Source of the DNA: Paraburkholderia bryophila
GTDB lineage: Bacteria > Pseudomonadota > Gammaproteobacteria > Burkholderiales > Burkholderiaceae
DNA: 64,000 bases
Direction: 5' to 3'
NCBI RefSeq assembly: GCF_013409255.1
Contig: NZ_JACCAS010000002.1
Coordinates: forward strand, 2,842,001 to 2,906,000
The translations under genes and the position numbers were made by a program. Every line of letters starts with the position of its first letter. Positions within the stretch are counted from its first letter, which is position 1. The notes beneath the pieces were generated by a model. It worked only from the letters and a program-made list of their open reading frames with translations. It made no database searches and was not told the origin of the DNA. This document shows positions 25,727 to 34,998 of this stretch, in pieces.

Positions 25727-28060
25727 TCAAAAATCGTAGCTACTGCTCAAATAGAAAAGGCGCCCAGGCTGTAGCTCCACGTCCCTCAATGCGTAATCGC
25801 CGTACAGCCTGTGATTGAAGACGTTCTTGACGCTCAAAGTGGTCGACCAGTGTCGCGCGCGGTAATACAGGCTGGCGTCGGTACGGGCCTGGCCCGGTAC
25901 CGGATGCATGGCCTCCTGACTGTCCGTCGCGTTGTATCGGTTACGTGCCCATATGCCGAACCCCATCCCCCATCCACGCAATGGCTCACTCTGAAAGTCA
26001 TAGGTCGTCCATAAGCTCGCAACGTGCGCCGGCAATTGCCCCCATTCGTCGTCCGGAGTTTGCAGGTTGCTGTAGGCATAGCTGGCAATGACGTTCCAGC
26101 CCGGCAGCAAGCGTCCGGTCATGTCGAATTCGACACCGCGATAAGCGAAGTCCGGCGAGGTCACGTAGAAGCCAGGATGAGTCGGATCGACCTGGACGGG
26201 ATTCGATTGCCGGCTCCGGAATAACGCCGCCGTCGCGGTGAGCCGGTCGTCCAGCAACGCGAGTTTCACGCCTGCTTCGACAGAGCGGCCAACCCTCGGA
26301 AGCGGTGCGCGTCCGTCGAAAGCGGGAAAGGTGTACTGCGGTTCGAAGCTATGCGTCGCGTTTGCATAGACGGTAACGGCATCGCTCATCCGGTAGGCAA
26401 TGCCGATACCCGGTGACCAGTTTGCCGCGCTGTTCGATGCAGAACCGGGCAGGGCATGAGTCGTCCAGACGTAGCTGCGCGCCAGATTTAGCAACACGCG
26501 TAACGGTCCCCATGCAATCTGGTCCTGCACGTAGAGCGTTGCCTGGACGTCTGTCTCGGTTGGAATTTTGGCGATGTCCTGCAGTTCGATCGACGGTAAC
26601 TGCGGCGATGGGAGCGCGGCGGCGCTCGCCGGTCCGTTTCCGGGCATCTGCGCGTACCGGTCCGACGACCATGCAACGCCGGCCAGCAGCGTGTGTTTAA
26701 CCGAGCCCGTGTGGATCTTCATCTGGAGGTTGTTGTCGAGGCTGATCTGGTTTTGCCGGATCTGATCGGTCTGCGCGTTGAAGATGCCGACCGACGAAGT
26801 ACCGGGACTGAGTTGGGCGAGTGCGTAAGCCTTGAAGTCTTGTCTCGCCGCGTCGTACCGGGCCTTGCTGTGAAAGGTTAGCGATCCGGCGAGTTTGCGC
26901 GTGTAGTCGTAGTACAGCGACGTGCTGTTCGACATGAAGCCGTCGTCGGGTCGACCCAGCGGCGACGACGACTGCAGCGGCCCGCCCGGAAGGAACAACG
27001 AAATCGGCGCGACCGGTACCCGGCTCGTATGCTGCTCGAACCCGACGACGACGCGCGTCTGCACGTCCTGCCAGCCGATCGACGGTGCTACGTAGAAGTC
27101 GCGTTGACCGTCGTAGCCGATGAAGTTCCGATCGGCGTGTTCGGCGGAAACCACAAAACGGTAGGTCAGTTTCCCGTCGTCCAGAATCGAACCGGCCAGA
27201 TCGAGTGAGCCTAGCCAGTCGCCATATGATCCGGTCTGCACGGTCAGTCGATGCACCGGATCGGCCTGTGGCGTTTTCGTGACCACGTTGATGATGCCGC
27301 CCGGGTCCATGCTTCCCGCGAGGATCGAATCGGCGCCCTTGAGCACTTCCACGCGCGACAACGCAACGGCAGGCAAGGAGAGCGGTATGTCGCTCTGCGT
27401 TAGCGCGACCGGCAGGCCGTTAATCAGCACCGGTGCCATGAATCCACGAATGTAGGGCGTGCCCTGCGCCGTGTAGGTCTGAGCGCGCTCGATCGTCATG
27501 CTGCTGACGTTCCTGAGCGCATCCGTGACGGACTCGTCCCGCTGGCTTTCCAGCACGTCCGGCGTGAGGACCTCGATCGATTGTGGAATGTCCGCGATAG
27601 GGGTGTCCGTTCGTGTGGCGAAAGACGACGATCGGGCGGCAAACCCCAGATCCTCCGTTGCTGCTGGAGCTGTTACCGCAATCGTCGGCAGAACGGCGAG
27701 GGCTTCGGCGGCGAGCGGCGGGGCAGTACCTGATTGCGCCGGCAATCGCTCGATAACGTAGGTGCTCTCGTTGCGTTTTTGAGCCGTGAGCCCGGTGCCC
27801 TGCAAAAGACGATCGAGTGCCTGAACGAGCGTCAGCGTACCGGACAACGCCGGTGCGTCATGATTCGCCGTGAGCGCGGCCGGCGCCAGAATGTTTACGT
27901 TGCCGTCGCGTGCCAGTTGAGAAAGAGAGAGCGCCAGGGTTTGAGCAGGCAGGTCGACGGTCGTCTGCGCATGAGCCGCGATGCTGACGAAGTTCAGGGT
28001 GCCCAGGAGCACCGCCAGCATGCATCGCTCAAGCATCTTCCTCGTCTTGCTGGCTGTCAT
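25727..28060 (-). CDS. TonB-dependent siderophore-type receptor with STN signalling domain
   Basis: A 777-residue outer-membrane receptor. After a signal peptide comes a secretin/TonB N-terminal (STN) domain (VDLPAQTLALSLSQLARDGN...TYVIERL, about residues 35-105), used to signal to a FecR-type protein. The plug follows (TPIADIPQSIEVLTPDVLESQ), then the barrel ending in FYLSSSYDF with the terminal Phe. The ligand is probably a ferric siderophore or another large chelate. Its fecI and fecR partners lie upstream on the same strand, so it should be induced by its own ligand. Confidence 0.9.
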   Translation of the reverse strand: MTASKTRKMLERCMLAVLLGTLNFVSIAAHAQTTVDLPAQTLALSLSQLARDGNVNILAPAALTANHDAPALSGTLTLVQALDRLLQGTGLTAQKRNESTYVIERLPAQSGTAPPLAAEALAVLPTIAVTAPAATEDLGFAARSSSFATRTDTPIADIPQSIEVLTPDVLESQRDESVTDALRNVSSMTIERAQTYTAQGTPYIRGFMAPVLINGLPVALTQSDIPLSLPAVALSRVEVLKGADSILAGSMDPGGIINVVTKTPQADPVHRLTVQTGSYGDWLGSLDLAGSILDDGKLTYRFVVSAEHADRNFIGYDGQRDFYVAPSIGWQDVQTRVVVGFEQHTSRVPVAPISLFLPGGPLQSSSPLGRPDDGFMSNSTSLYYDYTRKLAGSLTFHSKARYDAARQDFKAYALAQLSPGTSSVGIFNAQTDQIRQNQISLDNNLQMKIHTGSVKHTLLAGVAWSSDRYAQMPGNGPASAAALPSPQLPSIELQDIAKIPTETDVQATLYVQDQIAWGPLRVLLNLARSYVWTTHALPGSASNSAANWSPGIGIAYRMSDAVTVYANATHSFEPQYTFPAFDGRAPLPRVGRSVEAGVKLALLDDRLTATAALFRSRQSNPVQVDPTHPGFYVTSPDFAYRGVEFDMTGRLLPGWNVIASYAYSNLQTPDDEWGQLPAHVASLWTTYDFQSEPLRGWGMGFGIWARNRYNATDSQEAMHPVPGQARTDASLYYRARHWSTTLSVKNVFNHRLYGDYALRDVELQPGRLFYLSSSYDF

Positions 28061-28193
28061 TCACTGTCTCATCGATGCGTTGCGCAACTTATCGCGTGTG
28101 GCCGAAGGCTGACGAGAGGCAGCGTGCCCCGTCGACGATCCGCATCCGTAGCCGGATGGCTCGCGTCGAACGCTTTTGCTTCGGGGATAAGGT

Positions 28194-29183
28194 CTATCGG
28201 CGCGACGCAACGACTGCGGTACCGTCCGGCTTCACGGTCACCGTGACGGGCGCGACAGAGGGGAGGGTCTTGAGCAACTGGTCCGGATCGGCAATCGAGA
28301 ATCCACCGGTCACGCGAAACGTGCCGGCGCGTGGGTCGGCGAGCACGATGGGCTGCGCTCGATAGCGTTGCAATTCCTCGATGACATCGCTAATGCGGGT
28401 CGCGTTGAAATCGAGGCGTCGGTCCGTCCAGTCGAGCATTGCCGACACGGCCTGAGATCCGGTGACCGGTACCACCGCGGTCCCATTCGTGCGCAGGGCT
28501 TCGTGCGCGGTCAGCAGCGCGGGTGGCGCACTGGAGGACGACGTGACCGACACTTGTCCTTCGAGCACCGCCACGCTTACGCCGGAATCGAGCAGTCGGA
28601 CGCTGAACTGCGTGCCGACATCGCGGATCTCGGCCGTCCCGGCATACACGTGAAAAGGGCGCAGCGCGCTGTGGTTGACGGAAAAAAGTGCTTCGCCCCG
28701 CTCCAGCGTCAGTTCGCGCGAGCGCAGACGATTAACGAAACGAATTGCCGTATTCGTGTTGAGCAGCACATGGCTTCCGTCGTCGAGATCGAGCGACGAT
28801 TGCTGTCCGATGGAGGACGACATGTCCTGCCGCGATTGCACGGGATTGATGACCCAGACGGTCGTCATCGCCATCGCGCAGCACGCTAATGCGATGCCTG
28901 GCCAGAGACCGGGCAGGCGCGCCGTACGCGCAGGTTCTGTCGGGCGAGGCGTGCGATTGTCGACCTGCCGGGGATAGCGGCTACGCAAAGCGGCAAGGTT
29001 GGTGTCCACCGCGCGGTCGGCGGCCTCAAGCTCGGCCAGGTAGGCGAGCCGCTCCGGGATCTGGCCGGCCCAAGCCTCGATGGCCGCGAGGGCAGCCTTT
29101 TTTTGCTGCGTATCGCCGAACTTCGCGGATGAGAACAGATCGTCGGCGTGATCGCGCTCAGACTGGCTCAACGGCATGGGCAC
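28194..29183 (-). CDS. FecR-family anti-sigma/signal transducer
   Basis: A 329-residue single-pass membrane protein: a cytoplasmic N-terminal domain (LAYLAELEAADRAVDTN), one transmembrane segment (LWPGIALACCAMAMTTVWVI, about residues 93-112), and a periplasmic FecR domain (DDGSHVLLNTNTAIRF, GEALFSVNHSALRPFHVYAG, TQFSVRLLDSGVSVAVLEG). It passes the receptor signal from the STN domain to the sigma factor. The sigma factor gene is 36 bp upstream and the receptor gene 133 bp downstream. Confidence 0.9.
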   Translation of the reverse strand: MPMPLSQSERDHADDLFSSAKFGDTQQKKAALAAIEAWAGQIPERLAYLAELEAADRAVDTNLAALRSRYPRQVDNRTPRPTEPARTARLPGLWPGIALACCAMAMTTVWVINPVQSRQDMSSSIGQQSSLDLDDGSHVLLNTNTAIRFVNRLRSRELTLERGEALFSVNHSALRPFHVYAGTAEIRDVGTQFSVRLLDSGVSVAVLEGQVSVTSSSSAPPALLTAHEALRTNGTAVVPVTGSQAVSAMLDWTDRRLDFNATRISDVIEELQRYRAQPIVLADPRAGTFRVTGGFSIADPDQLLKTLPSVAPVTVTVKPDGTAVVASRR

Positions 29184-29219
29184 GGCGATCCGGGAAGTAA
29201 TTCATGCGTGACACAGGTG

Positions 29220-29738
29220 TTATCGCAGCACGGCGCGGCACTCGCGCATCGCTTGCACCAGGTATTTACGGATGACCGTTGGACTGATGCCCATTTCACT
29301 GGCTGCTTCTTCATAAGTCATGTGATGCAGTTTGCAGAGGACGAAGGCTTCCCGGCAACGGGGCGGCAGCGCGTCGATAATCGTACAGAGTTCGTTGACG
29401 GCCTGGCGACCCGCGAGCGAGCGTTCGGGCGTGAGTTCGGAGTAAGCGATCCGGTCGAGGTCGTCCTCGCTATCGTCGACCGATCGCCACGACACCCGGG
29501 AGACTCGGCGGCCGCCGTCGATCTGCAGATTGCGTGCAATACCGAACAGCAAGCCACGGGGCGAGTGTACCTCATGGCTTTGCGCATAACGCAGCGCCCG
29601 TTCGAACGATGACTGCGCGACGTCGGCAGCGTTATCGGTATCGAGTTCGCGAGTCAGCACCCGCTTCAACTCGTAATAGCCGCTGACCAGTTCATCGAAA
29701 AGCCCCTTAGCCAAGGTAACTCCAAACGGGTGCGACAA
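29220..29738 (-). CDS. FecI-type ECF sigma factor
   Basis: A 172-residue ECF sigma factor with region 2 (NAADVAQSSFERALRYA) and region 4 (ALPPRCREAFVLCKLHHMTYEEAASEMGISPTVIRKYL). The region-4 helix-turn-helix matches FecI-like factors that respond to FecR. It is expected to direct RNA polymerase to the receptor gene, so the three genes form a classic cell-surface signalling cassette. Confidence 0.9.
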   Translation of the reverse strand: MSHPFGVTLAKGLFDELVSGYYELKRVLTRELDTDNAADVAQSSFERALRYAQSHEVHSPRGLLFGIARNLQIDGGRRVSRVSWRSVDDSEDDLDRIAYSELTPERSLAGRQAVNELCTIIDALPPRCREAFVLCKLHHMTYEEAASEMGISPTVIRKYLVQAMRECRAVLR

Positions 29739-29852
29739 AGCGCAGGGTTGAGATATCGGTAGGCGGATGTCGTTGCCATGCGGTGATTACATGAATGTGA
29801 CATCAGTGACGTCGACTTTTACGCGGTCAGACTTTTTGTGTCAAGCGGCGCT

Positions 29853-29885
29853 GCCGCCGATAGAGCGCCTGGCTCTATCGGCGGC
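29853..29885. terminator. Strong stem-loop between the EF-hand gene and the sigma-factor gene
   Basis: GCCGCCGATAGAGC (29853-29866) pairs perfectly with GCTCTATCGGCGGC (29872-29885) around a 5-base loop. The 14-bp GC-rich stem lies 37 bp past the end of the EF-hand gene on its own strand. It should stop the upstream peptidase transcript before it enters the fec genes. No T-run follows. Confidence 0.65.
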
Positions 29886-29921
29886 ATCAACTACACAGAA
29901 ATGCCCGCTGGCGGGCGTAAG

Positions 29922-30338
29922 TTATGAACCCGCGAATGCCGGTCCGTTTTTCTGCCTGAGATAGCGTTCGAGGTCATCGAAGCTGACGTAGCCGCCGCCT
30001 GAACGATCGATGTCGTGGAAGTGATCCGCGATATAACCGAGCCCCGCCTGCTTCGCTGCGGCCTGCGTAAGAAGGTGCGTGGAAGGGTCGGCCGCCTCGG
30101 TAAAGCGACGCTTCAGATTCGCCAGTACCTGTTCCCGTAACGCTTGTCCCTGCGGCTCCGGAACGACGGTCCCAGCCGGGTCGGGTGGCGGCGATACGAG
30201 CCGGTCTCCGACCTTGAGCAAACGTACCGGTGCTTGCCCGTCGGTCACTGCTGGAACGCTGTATGGGGTTGCCTGGACCAGAGAGGCCGACATCAGCCCC
30301 ATCGCGATCAGAATGGTTTGTGCACAAAGAAATTTCAT
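29922..30338 (-). CDS. Small exported EF-hand-like protein
   Basis: A 138-residue protein with a signal peptide (MKFLCAQTILIAMGLMSAS, cleavage near VQA-T) and a C-terminal EF-hand-like loop DIDRSGGGYVSFDDLERYL, in which acidic positions 1, 3 and 12 could hold Ca2+. The loop has only one copy here. It is 42 bp downstream of the S10 peptidase gene and shares its strand, so they are probably co-transcribed. Calcium may stabilise or regulate the neighbouring peptidases; that is inference. Confidence 0.65.
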   Translation of the reverse strand: MKFLCAQTILIAMGLMSASLVQATPYSVPAVTDGQAPVRLLKVGDRLVSPPPDPAGTVVPEPQGQALREQVLANLKRRFTEAADPSTHLLTQAAAKQAGLGYIADHFHDIDRSGGGYVSFDDLERYLRQKNGPAFAGS

Positions 30339-30380
30339 CGCTGCCTCATTTCAATCGAAGTGATCGGAATCGATACCGTC

Positions 30381-32105
30381 TTAACGCGCGGCTACGCTTG
30401 CCACCGATGCCGTGCCGAAGAAGCGGTCTATCGCCTGTTTCATCGGCTGCCGCGAGTCTTTGGTCAGGTAGATCATGTGACCGCCCGGGAACGCCTTGAC
30501 GGGGACGGTTGGAGCCAGACCCGCTCCCTCCAGATCAAGCTCGCTTTGATGGAGCGGGCAGGCCAGATCGTGGTAGCCGTGAAACACCACCACCTTCAGC
30601 TTCGGATCGAGCGTCAGTGCGTCGGTCAGATCGGGTAGCGATGTCGGGTGATTGGACTTGTCCGCTCCGTGCTTCCAGTCCCACATGTCGATTGGATCGC
30701 TCGGCTCCAGCGCATAGGTCGACTTGCTTGTGTACCCGAGGAAATTCGGCAGGAAACCCGTGATTTCATTCTGGAACGCGAGATCGTTGTAGCTTTGAGC
30801 ATCGTATGTGGCGCTCGCCGGAATGGTGACCATGCCGTTGTAGCGATCCATATGCGTACCGTCATCGCCCAGGCCGAGTTGCGCAATCATGCTCGCTTCG
30901 AAATATTGAGGCCGCATGTTGAGGCTGGTCGACCATTCGACATTGGTCAATCCAGTCTTTGCGGCGAGCAATCCGAATAGCGTTTGCTGGTCTTGAGTAA
31001 AGGAACCGGGCTCGCCTGGGACAGACTTCCTGCTCGCCGTGCTCCGAAGATACGGCGATAGCGCGGGAACCCAATACTGCGACGAGAACAGGCGCATCTG
31101 ATTCACATAATCAGGAAGCGTTGCCGTTGCGGCAAGCGGGTCGGTCGCGACTTTCTTCGAGTACGCGACGGCACCGTAGCTCGGAATGAACCCCTCACAC
31201 GAGAAATTGCCAGATCGCTCGCAATTGGTCTTGTAGCTCAGGATCGGCGAATTCAGTATGACGCCGGTCAATGCCGGTCCGCCTTGCCCGGAACTACCCG
31301 CCTGCTCGAGCAGGTCTGCGACGATCGGCGTACGGATGCCGCCGTAAGACTCGCCGTACAGATACTTGGGCGAGGTCTGCCGATGGTTAGCCGCAATGTA
31401 CCGGGTGATGAAGTCGCGGAACGCTTTGGTGTCCTGGTCCACGCCCCAGAATTCCTGATTCGTGTGCGGAGCGATCGCCTCTGAAAAACCGGTGCCCGGT
31501 GCATCGACAAAAACCAGATCGGTGTCGTCTAGCATGCTCACGTCGTTGTCGACCAACGGGAAACTCGTGGGCTGCGTTTGCAGTTGATCCGGCGTAAAAC
31601 TGGCTTCGTCCACCTTGAATGTCTTCGGCCCCCATGAGCCTAGATGGAGCCAGATCGTCGACGAGCCCGGACCGCCATTCCAGAAGAACGTCACGGGGCG
31701 CGTGCCGAGCGGCTGATTGTCGCGCGTATAGGCGACGTAGAAAAACGAGACCTCGTTGTCGGCCGGTTTCGATGCATCGGCACGGGGCGCAATGGCCGTC
31801 AGATGCCCCGCGGTCGCGGTGTAGTTCACGACCTTGCCGTTAAGGGTCATCGTGTGATGGGTGATGGCTGCCTGGTCGAACGCGCTGTTTGCGGGAAGGC
31901 CGTCGCCTGCTGCCGTGCTGTATGTATTGGGATCCGCATAACGCTGGTCGGCGAGTGCTGCGGCACTGGGGCCCGGGGCGGGTGATTGTGCCGTTTCGGG
32001 CACGGCACCCGCAGGCTTGTTGTCGCCGCCACATGCGCTCAGCAATGCAACAGCAAGACTGAATAGGCATCCGTAGCGTGCGCAATAAACGACCCTGTTG
32101 ACCAT
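30381..32105 (-). CDS. S10-family serine carboxypeptidase-like lipoprotein
   Basis: A 574-residue lipoprotein: the signal sequence ends in a lipobox LLSACGG with Cys25. The peptidase part shows WNGGPGSS in the oxyanion region, the nucleophile motif LYGESYGGIRTP, the Asp in VFHGYHDLACPL and the His in FPGGHMIYL. These are the S10 triad surroundings. It should remove C-terminal residues from peptides at the outer membrane or in the periplasm. The start at 32105 follows GAGG. It diverges from the S15 peptidase. Confidence 0.85.
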   Translation of the reverse strand: MVNRVVYCARYGCLFSLAVALLSACGGDNKPAGAVPETAQSPAPGPSAAALADQRYADPNTYSTAAGDGLPANSAFDQAAITHHTMTLNGKVVNYTATAGHLTAIAPRADASKPADNEVSFFYVAYTRDNQPLGTRPVTFFWNGGPGSSTIWLHLGSWGPKTFKVDEASFTPDQLQTQPTSFPLVDNDVSMLDDTDLVFVDAPGTGFSEAIAPHTNQEFWGVDQDTKAFRDFITRYIAANHRQTSPKYLYGESYGGIRTPIVADLLEQAGSSGQGGPALTGVILNSPILSYKTNCERSGNFSCEGFIPSYGAVAYSKKVATDPLAATATLPDYVNQMRLFSSQYWVPALSPYLRSTASRKSVPGEPGSFTQDQQTLFGLLAAKTGLTNVEWSTSLNMRPQYFEASMIAQLGLGDDGTHMDRYNGMVTIPASATYDAQSYNDLAFQNEITGFLPNFLGYTSKSTYALEPSDPIDMWDWKHGADKSNHPTSLPDLTDALTLDPKLKVVVFHGYHDLACPLHQSELDLEGAGLAPTVPVKAFPGGHMIYLTKDSRQPMKQAIDRFFGTASVASVAAR

Positions 32106-32476
32106 TCTTGAACCTCGTATTTGTATTGAGTGTTTATAAACGGCGTCCCTACGATGCCTGCCTGTCATGGGCATCGCGTCTCCAGCCGCTGTGAGGTAAT
32201 CCGACATCTACGTACGACCACGGTCCCGCTTTGCAAAGTCATGCGGTCGTGCATTAAAGACGAGCGGCGCAAGAAAGGAGACCAGTTCGTCGGGAAATTT
32301 TTTTTGCCCGACCGATGGCACGACCCATTGCATGAACGCAGCAGAAAAAATATTTCGGCTTCGCCTGGTCCTTTATCGATCGTCGTGCGTCTTTAGCTTC
32401 ATTGCAGATCTGGCGGGTACGTAGTGCGCCGGTTCTCCCTGGCACAACAAGATCAAAGACCATCGCAGGAGAGCAG
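32106..32476. promoter_or_regulatory. Divergent promoter region between two peptidase genes
   Basis: The 371-bp region contains no gene. A dyad GTCGGG (32289-32294) and CCCGAC (32307-32312) flanks an A/T-rich spacer AAATTTTTTTTG; it could be a regulator site or a small hairpin. Both peptidase genes may be controlled from here. Confidence 0.4.
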
Positions 32477-34420
32477 ATGAAGCATCAGGAATGGCTACCG
32501 TCGTATCTGACTCGAAAGAGCTTCGCGCCCATCCTCGTGGCGCTGATGTCGCTCGCCGCGTGCGGGGGTAACGACCTGCCGGGTGCGGCCAGCAAGGCAT
32601 CCGGTAGCGGTGCCGCGATCGCGCCGCCGCAGACCGTGACGACGACGCCCGAACCGGCGCCGTTCAAACCGCCTGTGCCGACGCCCGGCGTCGGCGCGCA
32701 GTTTGCGAATTCGCCGACCGGCATTCCTTATCCTCCGCTCAGCACGCTGTATCCGGGGCACAACGGGCCGACGGTGGACGACGGCATGGTGCTGCCGTGG
32801 CTCTCCATGCGCGCGCCGAAAAGATTCAGTGCGACGGTGCAGACGTCTTTCGATACCGATCACGATGGCAAGAAAGATCGCATCGCGCTGCGCATCGTGC
32901 AGCCCGCGGAAGTCGACGAAGGGTTGAAGACGCCGGTCATCGTCCGGCCGTCGGTCTATTACGCGGACCCCGACTATGCCGCGACCGAACGGGAGCCATT
33001 CCTTGGCGAAGCGGAATATCTCCGGATGGGATTTACCGTCATCTATGCGGATTCGCTCGGTACGAATCTGTCGGACGGCTGCTGGTCGGTGATGGACTCG
33101 ACCGAGGGCGAAGCGATGGCTGCCGTCGTCCGCTGGCTCACCGGCGACAAGTCGGCGCCGGGGTTCGACGACAAGGACAATCCTCTTGGCGCTAGCTGGT
33201 CCACGGGACACGTTGCGATGGAAGGGATTTCATACGGCGGCACGCTACCTTCGATGGTCGCCATTACTGGCGTGCCGGGTCTGGAAGCAATTGTTCCGGT
33301 CGAGGGGATCAGCAACGGCTACGACTATTTCCGCTACAACGGCGTGATATCCGATGTGATCGGAACGATCAGCCTCACCGACTACCTGTCTGCGGAAAGC
33401 TCGACGCGTACCGCAAAGGCATGCGCACCGTTCCAACGGGAACTGTCTGCTCGATCCGACGACGCGACCCTCGCGTACAACGATTTCTGGAAGGCGCGCA
33501 ATACGCTTGCGCATGCCGACCGGATCAAGGCGGCGACCCTGGTCACGCAAGGGCAGGACGACAACAACGTCAAAACGAAGAACGGCGTGCAGCTCTACAA
33601 CGCGTTGTACAACCTGAAGAAGCCCGTACAGCTATGGCTGCATAGCAGGAACCACGACGATCCGGTCTGGCAGAAGGAATGGGCGAAAGAGGTTCTGCTC
33701 TGGTATTCGCGTTACCTGTTCGGCGTGAATAACGGCGTGGAAACACAGCCGGCCTATGCTCGCGAAACGCCTGCGGGCGACAAGCCCACCGGTGGCAGCA
33801 ATACGAGCAACAATCCGGATAGCGGCGACAACACGCTCATCGGTCACTGCAAGGACGGTCATAACCCGAGGGACTGCATTCCGACGGGCGAGCTGATCGT
33901 GAAGGAGCAGGCATGGCCCGCAACACAAGCCGTTGCCTACTATCTTCGCGGTGACGGCAAGACGGGCGGGTTGTTCACGCCGGTCTCAACGGATGGTGCC
34001 GACAACAAGGCAATCAGCTTCGACGGCACGCATCCGGTTTCGTACGAGAGTGCGCCGCTCGTCAACGCAACGCGGTACGCCGGCGTCATCGCGATCGCGA
34101 TGACCGGGAAGTTCTCACCGGCGGTGACCGATATCAAGGCCACGCTTTCCGTCGACGGTACGCCGGTCACGTATGGCTGGGCGAATCCTCGCTTCTACAA
34201 AGGCCTCGATCAGGTCGCGACGATTACACCGCGCTCGAACTACAGCTTTTCTCTGGAGATGATGCCGCGGGATTTCACTGTGCTGCCCGGCAGCAGGATC
34301 GAACTCAAGCTGGAGGGTTTTCAGGGGAGTGCGCAGGTCACGCTCGCGCTGGATCGGACGGCGGTAAACATGCCGGTGGTACCGGTGGCCAACGTGATCG
34401 AAGTGATGAAGCTGAACTGA
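32477..34420 (+). CDS. S15-family Xaa-Pro dipeptidyl-peptidase-like lipoprotein
   Basis: A 647-residue lipoprotein with lipobox SLAAC (Cys29) and a Pro-rich linker, then the S15 catalytic domain. It has a DTDHDGKKDRIALRI calcium-like loop (residues 126-140), the nucleophile motif GISYGG (Ser252), the Asp in TQGQDDNNVK and the His in LHSRNHDDPVW. A C-terminal beta domain follows. It would clip X-Pro dipeptides from N-termini. The ATG at 32477 has AGGAG six bases upstream; upstream codons do not encode a signal peptide. Confidence 0.85.
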   Translation: MKHQEWLPSYLTRKSFAPILVALMSLAACGGNDLPGAASKASGSGAAIAPPQTVTTTPEPAPFKPPVPTPGVGAQFANSPTGIPYPPLSTLYPGHNGPTVDDGMVLPWLSMRAPKRFSATVQTSFDTDHDGKKDRIALRIVQPAEVDEGLKTPVIVRPSVYYADPDYAATEREPFLGEAEYLRMGFTVIYADSLGTNLSDGCWSVMDSTEGEAMAAVVRWLTGDKSAPGFDDKDNPLGASWSTGHVAMEGISYGGTLPSMVAITGVPGLEAIVPVEGISNGYDYFRYNGVISDVIGTISLTDYLSAESSTRTAKACAPFQRELSARSDDATLAYNDFWKARNTLAHADRIKAATLVTQGQDDNNVKTKNGVQLYNALYNLKKPVQLWLHSRNHDDPVWQKEWAKEVLLWYSRYLFGVNNGVETQPAYARETPAGDKPTGGSNTSNNPDSGDNTLIGHCKDGHNPRDCIPTGELIVKEQAWPATQAVAYYLRGDGKTGGLFTPVSTDGADNKAISFDGTHPVSYESAPLVNATRYAGVIAIAMTGKFSPAVTDIKATLSVDGTPVTYGWANPRFYKGLDQVATITPRSNYSFSLEMMPRDFTVLPGSRIELKLEGFQGSAQVTLALDRTAVNMPVVPVANVIEVMKLN

Positions 34421-34427
34421 GGCGGAA

Positions 34428-34449
34428 GCGGGCCGCGTGAGCGGCCCGC
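34428..34449 (+). terminator. Perfect GC stem-loop after the S15 gene
   Basis: GCGGGCCGC (34428-34436) pairs with GCGGCCCGC (34441-34449) around a GTGA loop, 8 bases after the stop. No T-run is visible, but the stem is strong. Confidence 0.6.
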
Positions 34450-34565
34450 AAGACGAGCTGGACGGCTCTGTCACGTAGGCGGAAGTGAAAGTCAGTATTG
34501 CAAGGAAGCGTAGCAATCCCGGCTCCAAAGCGTGATTCAATGAACGCAATGGACAAGGAGTGCCG

Positions 34566-34871
34566 ATGATGAACCGAACCCTGATGTTGGCGTTAGTTGC
34601 AGTAGCCGCCTTGTGGACGACAGGCAGCGAAGCGGCACAACCTGCTTACTCTTACGCGACAACGGTGCGCCTCGCCGACGGCAAGACGCTGAATTGCGCT
34701 GTCAACGAGTCGGTGGATGTCGCGCACGTGTCGAGCGAGCCCCTGACTCGTCGCGAACAGACGGAAGCTGACGTGCTGGCTACGCAGCGGCTGCGTCTGC
34801 TGAGCGGGCCGACGTCCGAGTATCCGTCCCCTTACACGGCGCCCAATGTAAGCTGCGGAGCGGCCGGCTGA
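34566..34871 (+). CDS. Small exported hypothetical protein
   Basis: A 101-residue protein with a signal peptide (MMNRTLMLALVAVAALWTT, cleavage near SEA-A) and a short mature part rich in charged and small residues. Two Cys are present (LNCAVNES, VSCGAAG). I do not recognise the family. AAGGAG lies just before the start; ATG 34566, ATG 34569 or GTG 34560 could be used. It follows the S15 gene by 145 bp. Confidence 0.55.
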   Translation: MMNRTLMLALVAVAALWTTGSEAAQPAYSYATTVRLADGKTLNCAVNESVDVAHVSSEPLTRREQTEADVLATQRLRLLSGPTSEYPSPYTAPNVSCGAAG

Positions 34872-34998
34872 GGCCCGATTGAAACTTGGCTGAAAGCGGG
34901 CTAACACTCGCGCGCCAGCAAAAACGGCTTACCGCGCATCGTGGTCGTGGTCGTGGGCGGCGCTCGACGTATCGACCAGGCCGCCCCGCCGTGCCGGT

